DNA from: Pedobacter sp. HMWF019
GTDB taxonomy: Bacteria; Bacteroidota; Bacteroidia; Sphingobacteriales; Sphingobacteriaceae
Reading direction: 5' to 3'
NCBI RefSeq assembly: GCF_003061025.1
Contig: NZ_QAIL01000037.1
Location: forward strand, 1 to 64,000
DNA length: 64,000 bases
Shown here: positions 44,080-52,129 of the stretch, in pieces
Numbering within the stretch: position 1 is the first letter of the stretch
How the letters are laid out: every line of letters begins with the position of its first letter
Translations under genes and position numbers: made by a program
The notes under the pieces: model-generated
Told to the model about the DNA's origin: nothing
The model's input: the letters and a program-made list of their open reading frames with translations, nothing else
Databases searched by the model: none

Positions 44080-46169
44080 TGTTGAAACGCCCCCTCTCTT
44101 TTTGCTTTCATTTCCAGATAGAATCTTTCTGCAGCCTCCAGGTAAGTGGTTGCAAATTGTTCAGTCGGTTCATTCTTATTGATTTGCAATACCAGATCAC
44201 TGAAACTGCCATTTAGCTGTACCTCTCCGCTATCTACATAATTAGCATCAAACTCACGGATTACTCCGGCTTGTGTACTGCTATTGACACTTTTATCCAG
44301 TAACAAAGCTTTTGCTGTATTGACTAAAACACTGTAGGTATGATAGATGGCATCTGCCCAGGCACCTGCCTCATAAGATCTTCTTGCCCATCCCAGTTTT
44401 TCTTCTCCTTCCAATAAAAGGGTCGCAACCAGGTCAATCACTACACCTGCACATTCGCCCACGCCAATAGCAGTTTCAAAAGTTTCTTCATGGCCCCAGT
44501 CTACATATTCCTCATCCTTCAGATTGGTCAGATCAGCCAATGGCTTCAACAACTGATAAAAATGATCTTTGGTTAGACGATCATAATACTGGTGAAAAGT
44601 TTCTCCTTCTTCCGCTTTACCGTGGTAATCGTCCAGCACAACTCTTAAAACGGAGGTGGCTCTTTTTGAAGGGACTTTAATTACGCGCTCAGATACCCGG
44701 CCTTCACCGTCCCCTACTGTTCCACCACCCAACATCACCTGAACGGCAGGTACTACTTTGCCATTGGCTTTGACCGAACTGCCATGAAAACCAATATGTG
44801 CCAGACCGTGCTGACCGCAAGAATTCATACAGCCACTAATTTTCACTTTGATATCTTTATCATAGATTAAATGAGGATATTCTTCATAAACCAATTCTTC
44901 GAGCGTCGCCGCAAGTGACATACTGTTGGAAATTCCCAGGTTACAAGTATCTGTTCCAGGGCAGGTGGTAATGTCTGCAATACTGTCAAAGCCCGGGGCA
45001 GCAAAGCCCAGCGCGTTTAACTTTTCAAACAAAACCGGCAAGGCCGATTTACGTACAAATTTCAACAGCAAGCCTTGGTTCTGCGTAATGCGAATCTCGT
45101 CGGCAACATAAGGTTGTATTGCTGCAACGAGTTCCCGGGCCATAAATGTGCGGATATCCCCTATTCTTACTTTAATATAGACGCCGTAAAAACCTGTTTG
45201 TTTTTGTTCAAACACGTTAGTAGCCAGCCAACGCTGATAGGCCGGTGTATCTTCTGCTTCTGTCGCTTCAGCAGGTAAAGCTGGCGGCGGTTCGGGCAGA
45301 GGAACGGTATTTAGGTCGATTTTAAAACTTTTAGATTTATTGGCCGTACGTTCTTCATCTACCAGTCTTAACACTTCATCCAATCCAAGCTTTTGAACCA
45401 GATATTTTAAACGTGCTTTATTCCGGTTGTTTCGCTCTCCATAACGATCAAAAACACGCAATACAGATTCTGTATAAGGAATGATCTGATCTTCCGGAAG
45501 AAACTCATGTACCGGATGGGCTAAAAATGGTTGTGCCCCTAAACCTCCTGCAAACAAGACCTTAAACCCGCGTTCTCCTTTTTCATTAATCTTTGGAATA
45601 AAACCCAGATCATGAATATAGCTGAATGCAGTATCTTTCTCTGTTGAAGAGAAGGAAATCTTAATCTTCCGGCCCATTTCCTGGCAAATCGGATTCCTCA
45701 GGAAATAAGAAAATACAGCATGTGCATAAGGCGAAACATCAAAAGGTTCTTCCGGATTAATACCAGAATCAGGTGATGAAGTTACATTTCTAACGGTATT
45801 TCCGCAGGCTTCACGCAAGGTGATGTCATCTCTTTCCAGCTGATCCCAGAGCTCGGGTGTTCTGTCCAGGCTTACATAGTGCATTTGGATATCCTGTCTT
45901 GTGGTCAAATGCAGATTACCACTGCCATATTCATCGGCAACATCGGCTATTTTCAGCAGTTGCCTGAAAGTAACTTTACCAAAGGGCAGCTTAATGCGGA
46001 TCATTTGCACCCCAGGTTGTCTCTGACCATAAATCCCTCTGGCCAGACGCAGGCTCCTGAATTTTTCATCATGAATAAGACCTTCCCTAAAGAGACGGAT
46101 CTTTTTTTCAAGATCAATGATATCCTGCTCTACGACAGGATTTTCAAGTTCTGTTCTAAAACTTTGCAT
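44076..46169 (-). CDS. Ferredoxin-type sulfite (or nitrite) reductase with extra helical C-terminal domain
   Basis: A 697-residue sirohaem and [4Fe-4S] enzyme that should reduce sulfite to sulfide. The two ferredoxin-like/SIR repeats start near residues 55 (GVQMIRIKLPFGKVTFRQLL) and 330. Cluster and sirohaem ligands are in TCPGTDTCNLGISNS and ISGCMNSCGQHGLAHIG. Residues beyond about 550 are not part of the usual fold: a helical region with GWARRSYEAGAWADAIYHTY and SVLVNTAKALLL resembles a HEPN domain. No flavoprotein partner (CysJ) is present, so electrons probably come from ferredoxin. Context (APS reductase, CysDN) favours sulfite over nitrite. First structural gene of the operon. Confidence 0.9.
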   Translation of the reverse strand: MQSFRTELENPVVEQDIIDLEKKIRLFREGLIHDEKFRSLRLARGIYGQRQPGVQMIRIKLPFGKVTFRQLLKIADVADEYGSGNLHLTTRQDIQMHYVSLDRTPELWDQLERDDITLREACGNTVRNVTSSPDSGINPEEPFDVSPYAHAVFSYFLRNPICQEMGRKIKISFSSTEKDTAFSYIHDLGFIPKINEKGERGFKVLFAGGLGAQPFLAHPVHEFLPEDQIIPYTESVLRVFDRYGERNNRNKARLKYLVQKLGLDEVLRLVDEERTANKSKSFKIDLNTVPLPEPPPALPAEATEAEDTPAYQRWLATNVFEQKQTGFYGVYIKVRIGDIRTFMARELVAAIQPYVADEIRITQNQGLLLKFVRKSALPVLFEKLNALGFAAPGFDSIADITTCPGTDTCNLGISNSMSLAATLEELVYEEYPHLIYDKDIKVKISGCMNSCGQHGLAHIGFHGSSVKANGKVVPAVQVMLGGGTVGDGEGRVSERVIKVPSKRATSVLRVVLDDYHGKAEEGETFHQYYDRLTKDHFYQLLKPLADLTNLKDEEYVDWGHEETFETAIGVGECAGVVIDLVATLLLEGEEKLGWARRSYEAGAWADAIYHTYSVLVNTAKALLLDKSVNSSTQAGVIREFDANYVDSGEVQLNGSFSDLVLQINKNEPTEQFATTYLEAAERFYLEMKAKREGAFQQ

Positions 46170-46197
46170 GTTTATTCTAAGTTTTTGATTAAAAAAA

Positions 46198-46228
46198 AAC
46201 TTCCCCGTTGGTTAGACCGAAGAAGTTT
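46198..46228 (-). terminator. Attenuator-type terminator in the sulfate operon leader
   Basis: On the minus strand AACTTCTTCG (46227-46218) pairs with CGGGGAAGTT (46207-46198) in ten pairs, two of them G-U, around a ten-base loop. Nine T follow (46199-46191). It is complete as an intrinsic terminator, yet it lies inside the leader, 29 bp before the sulfite reductase ATG and after a short ORF, so it must be read through for the operon to be expressed. Confidence 0.8.
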
Positions 46229-46253
46229 CTATATATTTTACCCCATAACAGTC

Positions 46254-46301
46254 TTAAGCGCTGCGCCTACAACACAGGAACATCATATTATTTTTAATCA
46301 T
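46254..46301 (-). CDS. Candidate cysteine leader peptide MIKNNMMFLCCRRSA
   Basis: A 15-codon ORF, ATG at 46301 to TAA at 46254, in the 5' leader of the sulfate assimilation operon. It contains two adjacent Cys codons (TGT TGT, 46274-46269) and three Met codons in all. A promoter element lies just upstream and an intrinsic terminator lies 27 bp after its stop codon. This is the layout of an amino-acid attenuator: slow decoding of Cys codons would favour readthrough. A short alternative pairing exists between 46257-46249 and 46219-46212, but it is weak. Translation of the ORF is inferred, not shown. Confidence 0.6.
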   Translation of the reverse strand: MIKNNMMFLCCRRSA

Positions 46302-46320
46302 GGTTGTTTTGTTCATATCA

Positions 46321-46328
46321 CAAATATA
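46321..46328 (-). promoter_or_regulatory. -7 element of the sulfate operon promoter
   Basis: On the minus strand the bases read TATATTTG, a perfect TAnnTTTG. Transcription would start near 46314, about a dozen bases before the leader ORF. I see no good -33 TTTG at 19-21 bp upstream, which may mean activation is needed. The rest of the gap up to the esterase gene is AT-rich with no other feature. Confidence 0.6.
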
Positions 46329-46464
46329 TAAAGTATATAGGATATATAGTCTTTATGGATGAAATTATTTTATATATTTTTAAGAAAGGGCTATAAACCT
46401 ATAATACAAGCTACTGTAACTAGAGAAAGCTTATGAATTTTACAATAGAAAAACCGATTATAGC

Positions 46465-47274
46465 CTAGCTTTGGAAAAACTTATGGAAATAAAGTAGTTG
46501 ATAAGTGATGGCATTAGACCAGTAATCCCAGTTGTGGCTGCCAGGGCGAATAATAAAATCATGAGGAATATTATTATAGAGCAGTTTCTCATGAAATTTC
46601 AGGTTAACCTGGTAAAAGAAATCGTCTTTTCCACAATCAATAATCAGAGAAAGTTGATGTTTACTGAGCAGGGGCAACATCTCGGTTACGCTGTTTGCGG
46701 TCCATCTCTCCGGGTATTGAGCATAGGTTCCCAAACGTTTAGAGATGTTCCAGTTGTCAGGGAAAGGTCGCAGGTCAAGCCCACCACTCATGCTTCCGGC
46801 AGCGCCAAAAACATCCTGATGTTTAATCGCCAGGGAAAGCGCGCCATGTCCACCCATACTCAGCCCGGTAATGGCCCGGCCTTTTCTGGAGGCTATTGTT
46901 TTATAATGTTGATCGATCCAGCTCACCAATTCTGAGCTAACATAAGTTTCATATTTCCAGCCGGAGTCTTCCGGGCTGTCCAGATACCAGCTGGATACAT
47001 TTCCATCGGCGCAAACCAGTATCATATGAAATTGGTCGGCAACATCTTTAATGGCCGGAATATTCTTGATGTAATCGTTATAGCTTCCTCCATGACCGTG
47101 CAAAAGATACACTACAGGAAAATGAGACTGACCTTCATATCCATCTGGCAAAACAACCACGGCCTTGATATTTTTCTTCATGGAGGGACTATAGGTAAGA
47201 GCGGTATCTACTTTTGCGGCCCATAATGATGTTGTTAAAAAAATCAGCAATAGTGTTCCAAAGAGTTTGTTCAT
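46465..47274 (-). CDS. Exported esterase D-fold hydrolase
   Basis: A 269-residue alpha/beta hydrolase of the esterase D (PF00756) group. The ATG at 47274 is preferred to one at 47337 because it starts a clean signal peptide (MNKLFGTLLLIFLTTSLWA, cleaved before AKVD). The oxyanion region is VVYLLHGHGGSYNDY; the nucleophile is in RAITGLSMGGHGALSLA; the acid is in LSLIIDCGKDDFFYQVN and the base in RPGSHNWDYW. Such enzymes cleave acyl or feruloyl esters, or S-formylglutathione in cytosolic relatives; export makes a carbohydrate-ester or lipid-ester substrate more likely. Alone on its strand. Confidence 0.85.
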   Translation of the reverse strand: MNKLFGTLLLIFLTTSLWAAKVDTALTYSPSMKKNIKAVVVLPDGYEGQSHFPVVYLLHGHGGSYNDYIKNIPAIKDVADQFHMILVCADGNVSSWYLDSPEDSGWKYETYVSSELVSWIDQHYKTIASRKGRAITGLSMGGHGALSLAIKHQDVFGAAGSMSGGLDLRPFPDNWNISKRLGTYAQYPERWTANSVTEMLPLLSKHQLSLIIDCGKDDFFYQVNLKFHEKLLYNNIPHDFIIRPGSHNWDYWSNAITYQLLYFHKFFQS

Positions 47275-47457
47275 AGCAAGGGTTCGGTTTATTTTGGTTA
47301 AGATATAAAATAGGTTCAAATTTTTAAAAAAAAGCATTGACCATCTGCATTAAACGACATTCACTACCTATTTTAGAAATTACATTCTTTTTTAGGTTAT
47401 TAATTTTTTTTTCGTAAAAATAAAGAACACATTTGAAAGGAACCAATTCTTTTCATC

Positions 47458-48258
47458 ATGAATTTTGTAGTAAAAACCACTGTATTCGCCTTAACGGTAA
47501 TCATTTTTTGGGAAACCGGTTGCAGAAAAATTACGCCTTCGGAAGAAAAACCAATCGTCGTTCCTACGGTAAACAACAATCAGTTATTTATTCCTGTTAA
47601 GCTGGAATCTCCCAAACAGCAGATACAGTTGAAATACCTTGAAAACTCTAATATGCTCCTTTCTGCAGAAGATAATACGGGCAGAAAAGAGCTGATCAAA
47701 TACAACAAAAACAAATTGGCTTCCGGCTTTGAAATCTACGAAAACAACCAGATTGTTTATTCATCTGATTATTTTCGGGATGCCGGTGGCAGGGTAAATA
47801 CCATTAACCAATTTAAAATAAGCGGCCCTGCATTTACGCCTATTGGTCATCTATCGATCGGATATGATTCTGGTAACCGAATATCAGAAGTCAGCACCTT
47901 TGACTTGCATGATCGGCTATTGGAGCATAAAATTTATACTTATGACCAGCAGGATAATCTGATCCGTACCGAAATTGAAAAGCCTTCTTTAAAATCAGAG
48001 ACCTGCATTTGCACTTATGATCAAAAAAAGGGACTGTGCAACGCTGTCCCAAATGCGCTCCTGTTTAATCTAGAAAGCCAGTACAAATTCCTTTTCTATT
48101 CGGTTACAGGCAACTTATTAAGCAAAACCGCTATATCCACTGACAAAGGTTATACCTGCAGTTACGCATACAATTCGCAAAATTATCCTTCAAAACAGAC
48201 CTTAATGGAAGGCGGCCTGACGACCACCTTCACCCTGACCTACAAAACCCTTCCCTGA
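47458..48258 (+). CDS. Lipoprotein with YD-like repeats, unknown function
   Basis: A 266-residue lipoprotein: signal MNFVVKTTVFALTVIIFWETGC with the lipidated cysteine at residue 22. The mature part has repeated strand pairs of the kind YDSGNRISEVSTFDLHDRLL and YTYDQQDNLIRTEIEK, resembling YD repeats or the DUF4595-type lipoproteins of Bacteroidota, which fold as beta-sheets of xYDxxGNL units. Role unknown. It is convergent with the GH2 gene, whose stop lies 2 bp away. Confidence 0.65.
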   Translation: MNFVVKTTVFALTVIIFWETGCRKITPSEEKPIVVPTVNNNQLFIPVKLESPKQQIQLKYLENSNMLLSAEDNTGRKELIKYNKNKLASGFEIYENNQIVYSSDYFRDAGGRVNTINQFKISGPAFTPIGHLSIGYDSGNRISEVSTFDLHDRLLEHKIYTYDQQDNLIRTEIEKPSLKSETCICTYDQKKGLCNAVPNALLFNLESQYKFLFYSVTGNLLSKTAISTDKGYTCSYAYNSQNYPSKQTLMEGGLTTTFTLTYKTLP

Positions 48259-48259
48259 T

Positions 48260-50716
48260 TTATAAGTTTACAAAGGCTGTTGGAAGACCGGCTGATTTGA
48301 CGCTTGCTACACTTTTTCCTCCATTTGTCTTTACCCGGATAATGGCGCGGCCATTATAGAGCTGAACTTTTCTGGAACCGGTTGATGTTCCCTGGTCCTG
48401 GATCAGGCTGCCATCACCGGTCAAAGAGAATTCCACCAGGTTCATCGCATCCAGACAAAGGACACCTTTTGAATCAAAAGCTTTAACTTCCAGTGTGGCT
48501 ATTCCGTCCTGTTCTCCCGCTTTCTGGAGCACAAATTTAGTTGGCTTAGACCATTTATCACTTTGGTATTCCTGTTCTATCTGATCGGTCACTGTTGTTT
48601 TTCCTTTTTTGGCAACCACCTTAAAGGTATATTTTCCTTTTACCATGGGCACCTGCCAACGCAAACCTGCAGCTGGGAAATTCTGACTATTGCGCTTTTT
48701 CACACCGTAACTTTTGCCATTCACAAATAACTCCGCCTCATCACAGTTGGAATACACCTTAACCATTTTTTCTTCTCCTTCCTCACCCCACCGCACTGGC
48801 CAGCTGTGACCGTAAATGTGTGCCATAGGCTGGGTTGTCCAGTAAGACTGAAAAACATAGAAAGCTTCTTTCTTTGTGAAGTCCCTTTCTATAACACCCT
48901 TCTGATTTACATAGGGAACCGGGTTTTCCGGCCTCACAGGGGTAGAGAAATCTTTAAATGGCCAGTAAGCTGCCCCGCTTAACCAAGGCATTTTTTCCTG
49001 CTCCTTCAAGTGCCAATCGATCAGATTACTAATATAGCTTTCACTCCAATCACCATCTTTAGATACCCTTGCTGCACCACCATAAAGTGAGGCATCTCCG
49101 GCACGTTCATCTGCTCCGCCACCAATTTTAATTTTGCTTAAGGCATTGTCCGGGTTCTCCGAATGTCTTCTTGCATGACTGTCGCCACCCCATTCTACGT
49201 GTAAAAAATGATCTACTTTATTAAATTCCTCTTCACTTACTGCTTTATATTCTGTGTAATTTCCGCGGTACCAGCCTGCCCAGATGGAGGGAGAATACAC
49301 ATCGACTATGTCTTTACAGAAGTCACACCTTCGGATGGCGGTTTTTCTGGAAGGATCCAGCTGATGGGAAAGGTCGTTAAGTTCCTTCATAAATGTCCTG
49401 ATTTTCTGCTGATCAAACTCCGGGAAATCACCCGGCCAGTCGTTCTCATTTCCCATTCCCCAAATAATGATGGATGGGTGATTGTAATGCTGTTCTACCA
49501 TATGGGTCAGCATCCTTTTGGCCTGATCCTGATAGATCTGTCCACCCAAACCACCTCTGCACCATGGAATTTCTTCCCAGACCAGAATGCCCAGACTATC
49601 GCACAAGTTGAGCACAATTCTGGATTGCTGATAATGACCAAGGCGAATAAAATTTACGCCCATTTCTTTCATCATCCTGATTTCCGTCCGAATCATATCT
49701 TCGGTCATCGCGGCCGCAACATCAGCATGATCTTCATGACGGTGCGTTCCGCGCAGTAGCAATCTTTTGCCATTCAGCATGAACGGCCCCTTTTTTACAA
49801 ACTCAAAATTCCGGAAGCCTATCTTTTCTTCCTTTTTCACCGTTTCTCCGTTGGCTGTTATACTTAAGTTTACCGTATACAACTGAGGAACGTCGGGCGA
49901 CCAAAGCTTTGGCGACTTGACCTGGATATTGCTCAACAAGGAGTCGCTTTTAAACGTATTCAATTGCTTATTAAAATTATAAACCACTTTCCCAGAGGGA
50001 TTCTTCACACTAATCTTGACCATTGCTGAAGCAATCTGATCAGGATTGTATAATCTGGCTTTAATATCCAATTTACCATTTTCTCCTTTTGCATCCACCT
50101 CCGCATGGGCAAACAGCTTATCAACCGACAAAGCTGGGGTATAAACCAGATTTACATATCTATAAAGACCTCCGTACACATTAAAATCCGATAAGTTAGA
50201 AGGAATCATTTCCAAGTCTCTGGAATTGTCGCACCGAATGACCAGGGGAACTTTACCTTTAAACTGGGTCTGAAATTCAGGCCTTTTTTTAAAGGCTTCG
50301 ACAGCCTCGGTCAGATCGGCGGTCCATTCATCATAGCCACCCGTATGTTCGACTACTTTAGTGGTATAGAGATATACTTTTGTTTTCTGGCCGGCACCTT
50401 CAAAGTGAAGCAGGGTCCGTCCTTTTGCATAAGGATTATTCACATCCAGCAAAATGCGGTACCAGCCTGGGCCCTGATAGTAATTTACATCGGGATCTAC
50501 GGCATCATGTGCATTAAAACAATGTGGCAGATTTACTTTTTCCCAAATTGGCAGGCTTTCCGGATTCCCCTCTTTAACGGGCCTTACAGCTTCCCAGATT
50601 CCCCCCAGGTCTCCTTTAAGATATTCCCAGTTTTGGATGAGTCGTTTGGAGGATTGTGCATGAAGTAACGGACTGCACAGGATCAATAAGATCAAAAGTA
50701 AATTTCTCTTCAACAT
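48260..50716 (-). CDS. GH2-family glycoside hydrolase (beta-galactosidase-like)
   Basis: An 818-residue exported glycosidase; signal peptide 1-20 (LLLILLILCSPLLHAQ). Order: sugar-binding jelly roll about 25-200 (GWYRILLD, HFEGAGQKTKVYLY), immunoglobulin-like domain to about 305, TIM barrel about 305-600, then C-terminal beta domains with AELFVNGKSYGVKKRN. The acid/base is Glu424 in GMGNENDW and the likely nucleophile is Glu508 in FLHVEWGGD. The family holds beta-galactosidases, glucuronidases and mannosidases; the substrate cannot be fixed here. No susCD pair adjoins it, so it is not in an evident polysaccharide locus. Confidence 0.88.
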   Translation of the reverse strand: MLKRNLLLILLILCSPLLHAQSSKRLIQNWEYLKGDLGGIWEAVRPVKEGNPESLPIWEKVNLPHCFNAHDAVDPDVNYYQGPGWYRILLDVNNPYAKGRTLLHFEGAGQKTKVYLYTTKVVEHTGGYDEWTADLTEAVEAFKKRPEFQTQFKGKVPLVIRCDNSRDLEMIPSNLSDFNVYGGLYRYVNLVYTPALSVDKLFAHAEVDAKGENGKLDIKARLYNPDQIASAMVKISVKNPSGKVVYNFNKQLNTFKSDSLLSNIQVKSPKLWSPDVPQLYTVNLSITANGETVKKEEKIGFRNFEFVKKGPFMLNGKRLLLRGTHRHEDHADVAAAMTEDMIRTEIRMMKEMGVNFIRLGHYQQSRIVLNLCDSLGILVWEEIPWCRGGLGGQIYQDQAKRMLTHMVEQHYNHPSIIIWGMGNENDWPGDFPEFDQQKIRTFMKELNDLSHQLDPSRKTAIRRCDFCKDIVDVYSPSIWAGWYRGNYTEYKAVSEEEFNKVDHFLHVEWGGDSHARRHSENPDNALSKIKIGGGADERAGDASLYGGAARVSKDGDWSESYISNLIDWHLKEQEKMPWLSGAAYWPFKDFSTPVRPENPVPYVNQKGVIERDFTKKEAFYVFQSYWTTQPMAHIYGHSWPVRWGEEGEEKMVKVYSNCDEAELFVNGKSYGVKKRNSQNFPAAGLRWQVPMVKGKYTFKVVAKKGKTTVTDQIEQEYQSDKWSKPTKFVLQKAGEQDGIATLEVKAFDSKGVLCLDAMNLVEFSLTGDGSLIQDQGTSTGSRKVQLYNGRAIIRVKTNGGKSVASVKSAGLPTAFVNL

Positions 50717-50739
50717 AAAGGTTATTTGGCTACTATTAA

Positions 50740-50766
50740 ATGCCTAATTTCAGGAATTAGGGGCAT
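50740..50766. repeat. Inverted repeat upstream of the GH2 gene
   Basis: CCTAATT-TCAGG-AATTAGG (50743-50761) is a perfect 7-bp dyad; outside it ATGCC and GGCAT also pair with a two-base offset. It lies 24 bp before the GH2 start codon, in the gap to the divergent UbiA-like gene. An operator or a leader hairpin is possible. The rest of the 50717-50949 gap shows nothing clear. Confidence 0.4.
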
Positions 50767-50949
50767 AAATCTCAAAGTTAACCAAAGTGTTACCACAACA
50801 CTCTGTTAAATTGGCAAAAGATTCAGTTTTTACAACCTATTTTAGGGGCCACAAAATATTTTATAGATTCCATTCCAATATAATGCCTCTTTGTTCCTAA
50901 ATTACAAAGGTTATTTGCAAAAGGATAGTTATGTACAGCTGCCAATGAA

Positions 50950-51858
50950 ATGGGATTAAAAATTGTAAAATTTATATTTTTTGGAAACTACTTTGTTGGC
51001 CTGCTTGCTCTCGCCTTAACCATTGAATCCACCCTCCAGCTAAAACTGCCTTTCAATTCTTTATGGTACTATATCCTGATTTCCCTGGTCCCGGTGGTGT
51101 ACTACACCTATGCTTATATGGGGGTCAATAAATTTGCTTCTGACCTCAATCCAAGATCAAAATGGTATTCAGAACATCAGCCTACTGTAAAGTTGAGTCA
51201 GTTAATTCTGGGCTCAGCCAGTATATTGATCTTCCTCTACCTGTTCTTTCATAATTTTTACGCAATTTTTCATCTTCCGATCATTTACTGGATCATTGTA
51301 TTTGTCCTGCTGCTGGCCGCAGTATTATATTATGGTCTGCTCCCTTCCTATTTTTTCAACCTCAACTTAAGAAACACGGGCTGGTTAAAGCCTTTTGTGA
51401 TTGGTTTTGTTTGGGCTTGTACAGCCAATATCGTACCGCTGGTGGTGCTTAGAATCGAAACAGGCATCAATGGAGCAGAAGGCGTTTTCTGGATATGGCT
51501 CTTCATGAAGAACTGGATGTTCTGTACCGTTAATGCCATCATGTTTGACATGAAAGATTATGCGATTGACGCCAACAGGGAGCTGAAAACCTTCACCGTT
51601 AGAATGGGCTTGAGGAAAACCATTTTTAATGTATTGATTCCTTTGCTGCTGGTTGGGATGCTTTCTCTATGCATTTTTGCTTACCTCAAACATTTCTTGC
51701 TGATGAGTGTCGTCTTAAACCTTATTCCCTTTGTACTGACCACAATTGTAGCCTATTCAATGAACAAGCGAAAAAATATCCTCTTCTACCTGATCGTCAT
51801 TGATGGATTGATCTTGGTGAAAGCATGTTGCGGAATAGCGGGGGTATTGATCCAGTAA
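50950..51858 (+). CDS. UbiA-like prenyltransferase-fold membrane protein, first Asp motif not seen
   Basis: A 302-residue protein with about eight to nine TMs. The segment NAIMFDMKDYAIDANRELKT followed by FTVRMG closely matches the second aspartate-rich motif of the UbiA superfamily (DxxD...D, then a TL/TVxxG turn). The first motif (NDxxDxxxD) is not visible where expected; the region after TM2 reads MGVNKFASDLNPRSKWYSEH, keeping only part of it. UbiA members attach prenyl chains to aromatic acceptors or haem. Loss of the first motif could mean a different substrate or no activity. No quinone or carotenoid genes adjoin it. Confidence 0.6.
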   Translation: MGLKIVKFIFFGNYFVGLLALALTIESTLQLKLPFNSLWYYILISLVPVVYYTYAYMGVNKFASDLNPRSKWYSEHQPTVKLSQLILGSASILIFLYLFFHNFYAIFHLPIIYWIIVFVLLLAAVLYYGLLPSYFFNLNLRNTGWLKPFVIGFVWACTANIVPLVVLRIETGINGAEGVFWIWLFMKNWMFCTVNAIMFDMKDYAIDANRELKTFTVRMGLRKTIFNVLIPLLLVGMLSLCIFAYLKHFLLMSVVLNLIPFVLTTIVAYSMNKRKNILFYLIVIDGLILVKACCGIAGVLIQ

Positions 51859-51892
51859 AACCATTTTTGCACAGTATTGTTATGTAAAAACT

Positions 51893-52129
51893 ATGGAACC
51901 ATTTGACATCCAGATCAACATTTCAGGAAATATAACCACATTGCTGGTTTTTCCAGATCCTTATGAGCCGATCTATGAGGTTTATGAAGACAAAAACCGC
52001 CTTGGTGTGGTTTATAAAGACACCGATAACAACAACTGCTGGTGTTCTGATGAACCCATACCAATGGAAATCATTAATCTCATCGGCAAACAGATCGACG
52101 CCTATGAAGCCCCCGCAGAAGGTATTTAG
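51893..52129 (+). CDS. Small conserved-looking protein, 78 residues
   Basis: A 78-residue acidic soluble protein starting MEPFDIQINISGN with alternating hydrophobic residues (strands), a CWC pair at about residue 50 and a short helix IPMEIINLIGKQIDAYE at the end. It lies 35 bp after the UbiA-like gene on the same strand and overlaps the ligD stop by 4 bp. Codon use is like that of neighbours, so I take it as a real gene. No function is recognised. Confidence 0.6.
   Translation: MEPFDIQINISGNITTLLVFPDPYEPIYEVYEDKNRLGVVYKDTDNNNCWCSDEPIPMEIINLIGKQIDAYEAPAEGI

Noticed and set aside
46170-46464. SAM or cobalamin riboswitch in the sulfate operon leader
   Set aside because: I could not find the conserved cores of either class; the leader is explained better by a short ORF and a terminator.
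47275-47337. Esterase starting at ATG 47337
   Set aside because: The extra 21 residues are not a better signal peptide; the downstream ATG directly opens one with a normal cleavage site.
49208-49759. Long plus-strand open frame of 183 codons
   Set aside because: It is antisense to the TIM barrel of the GH2 enzyme, whose catalytic residues are intact; it has no recognisable motif and is a shadow.
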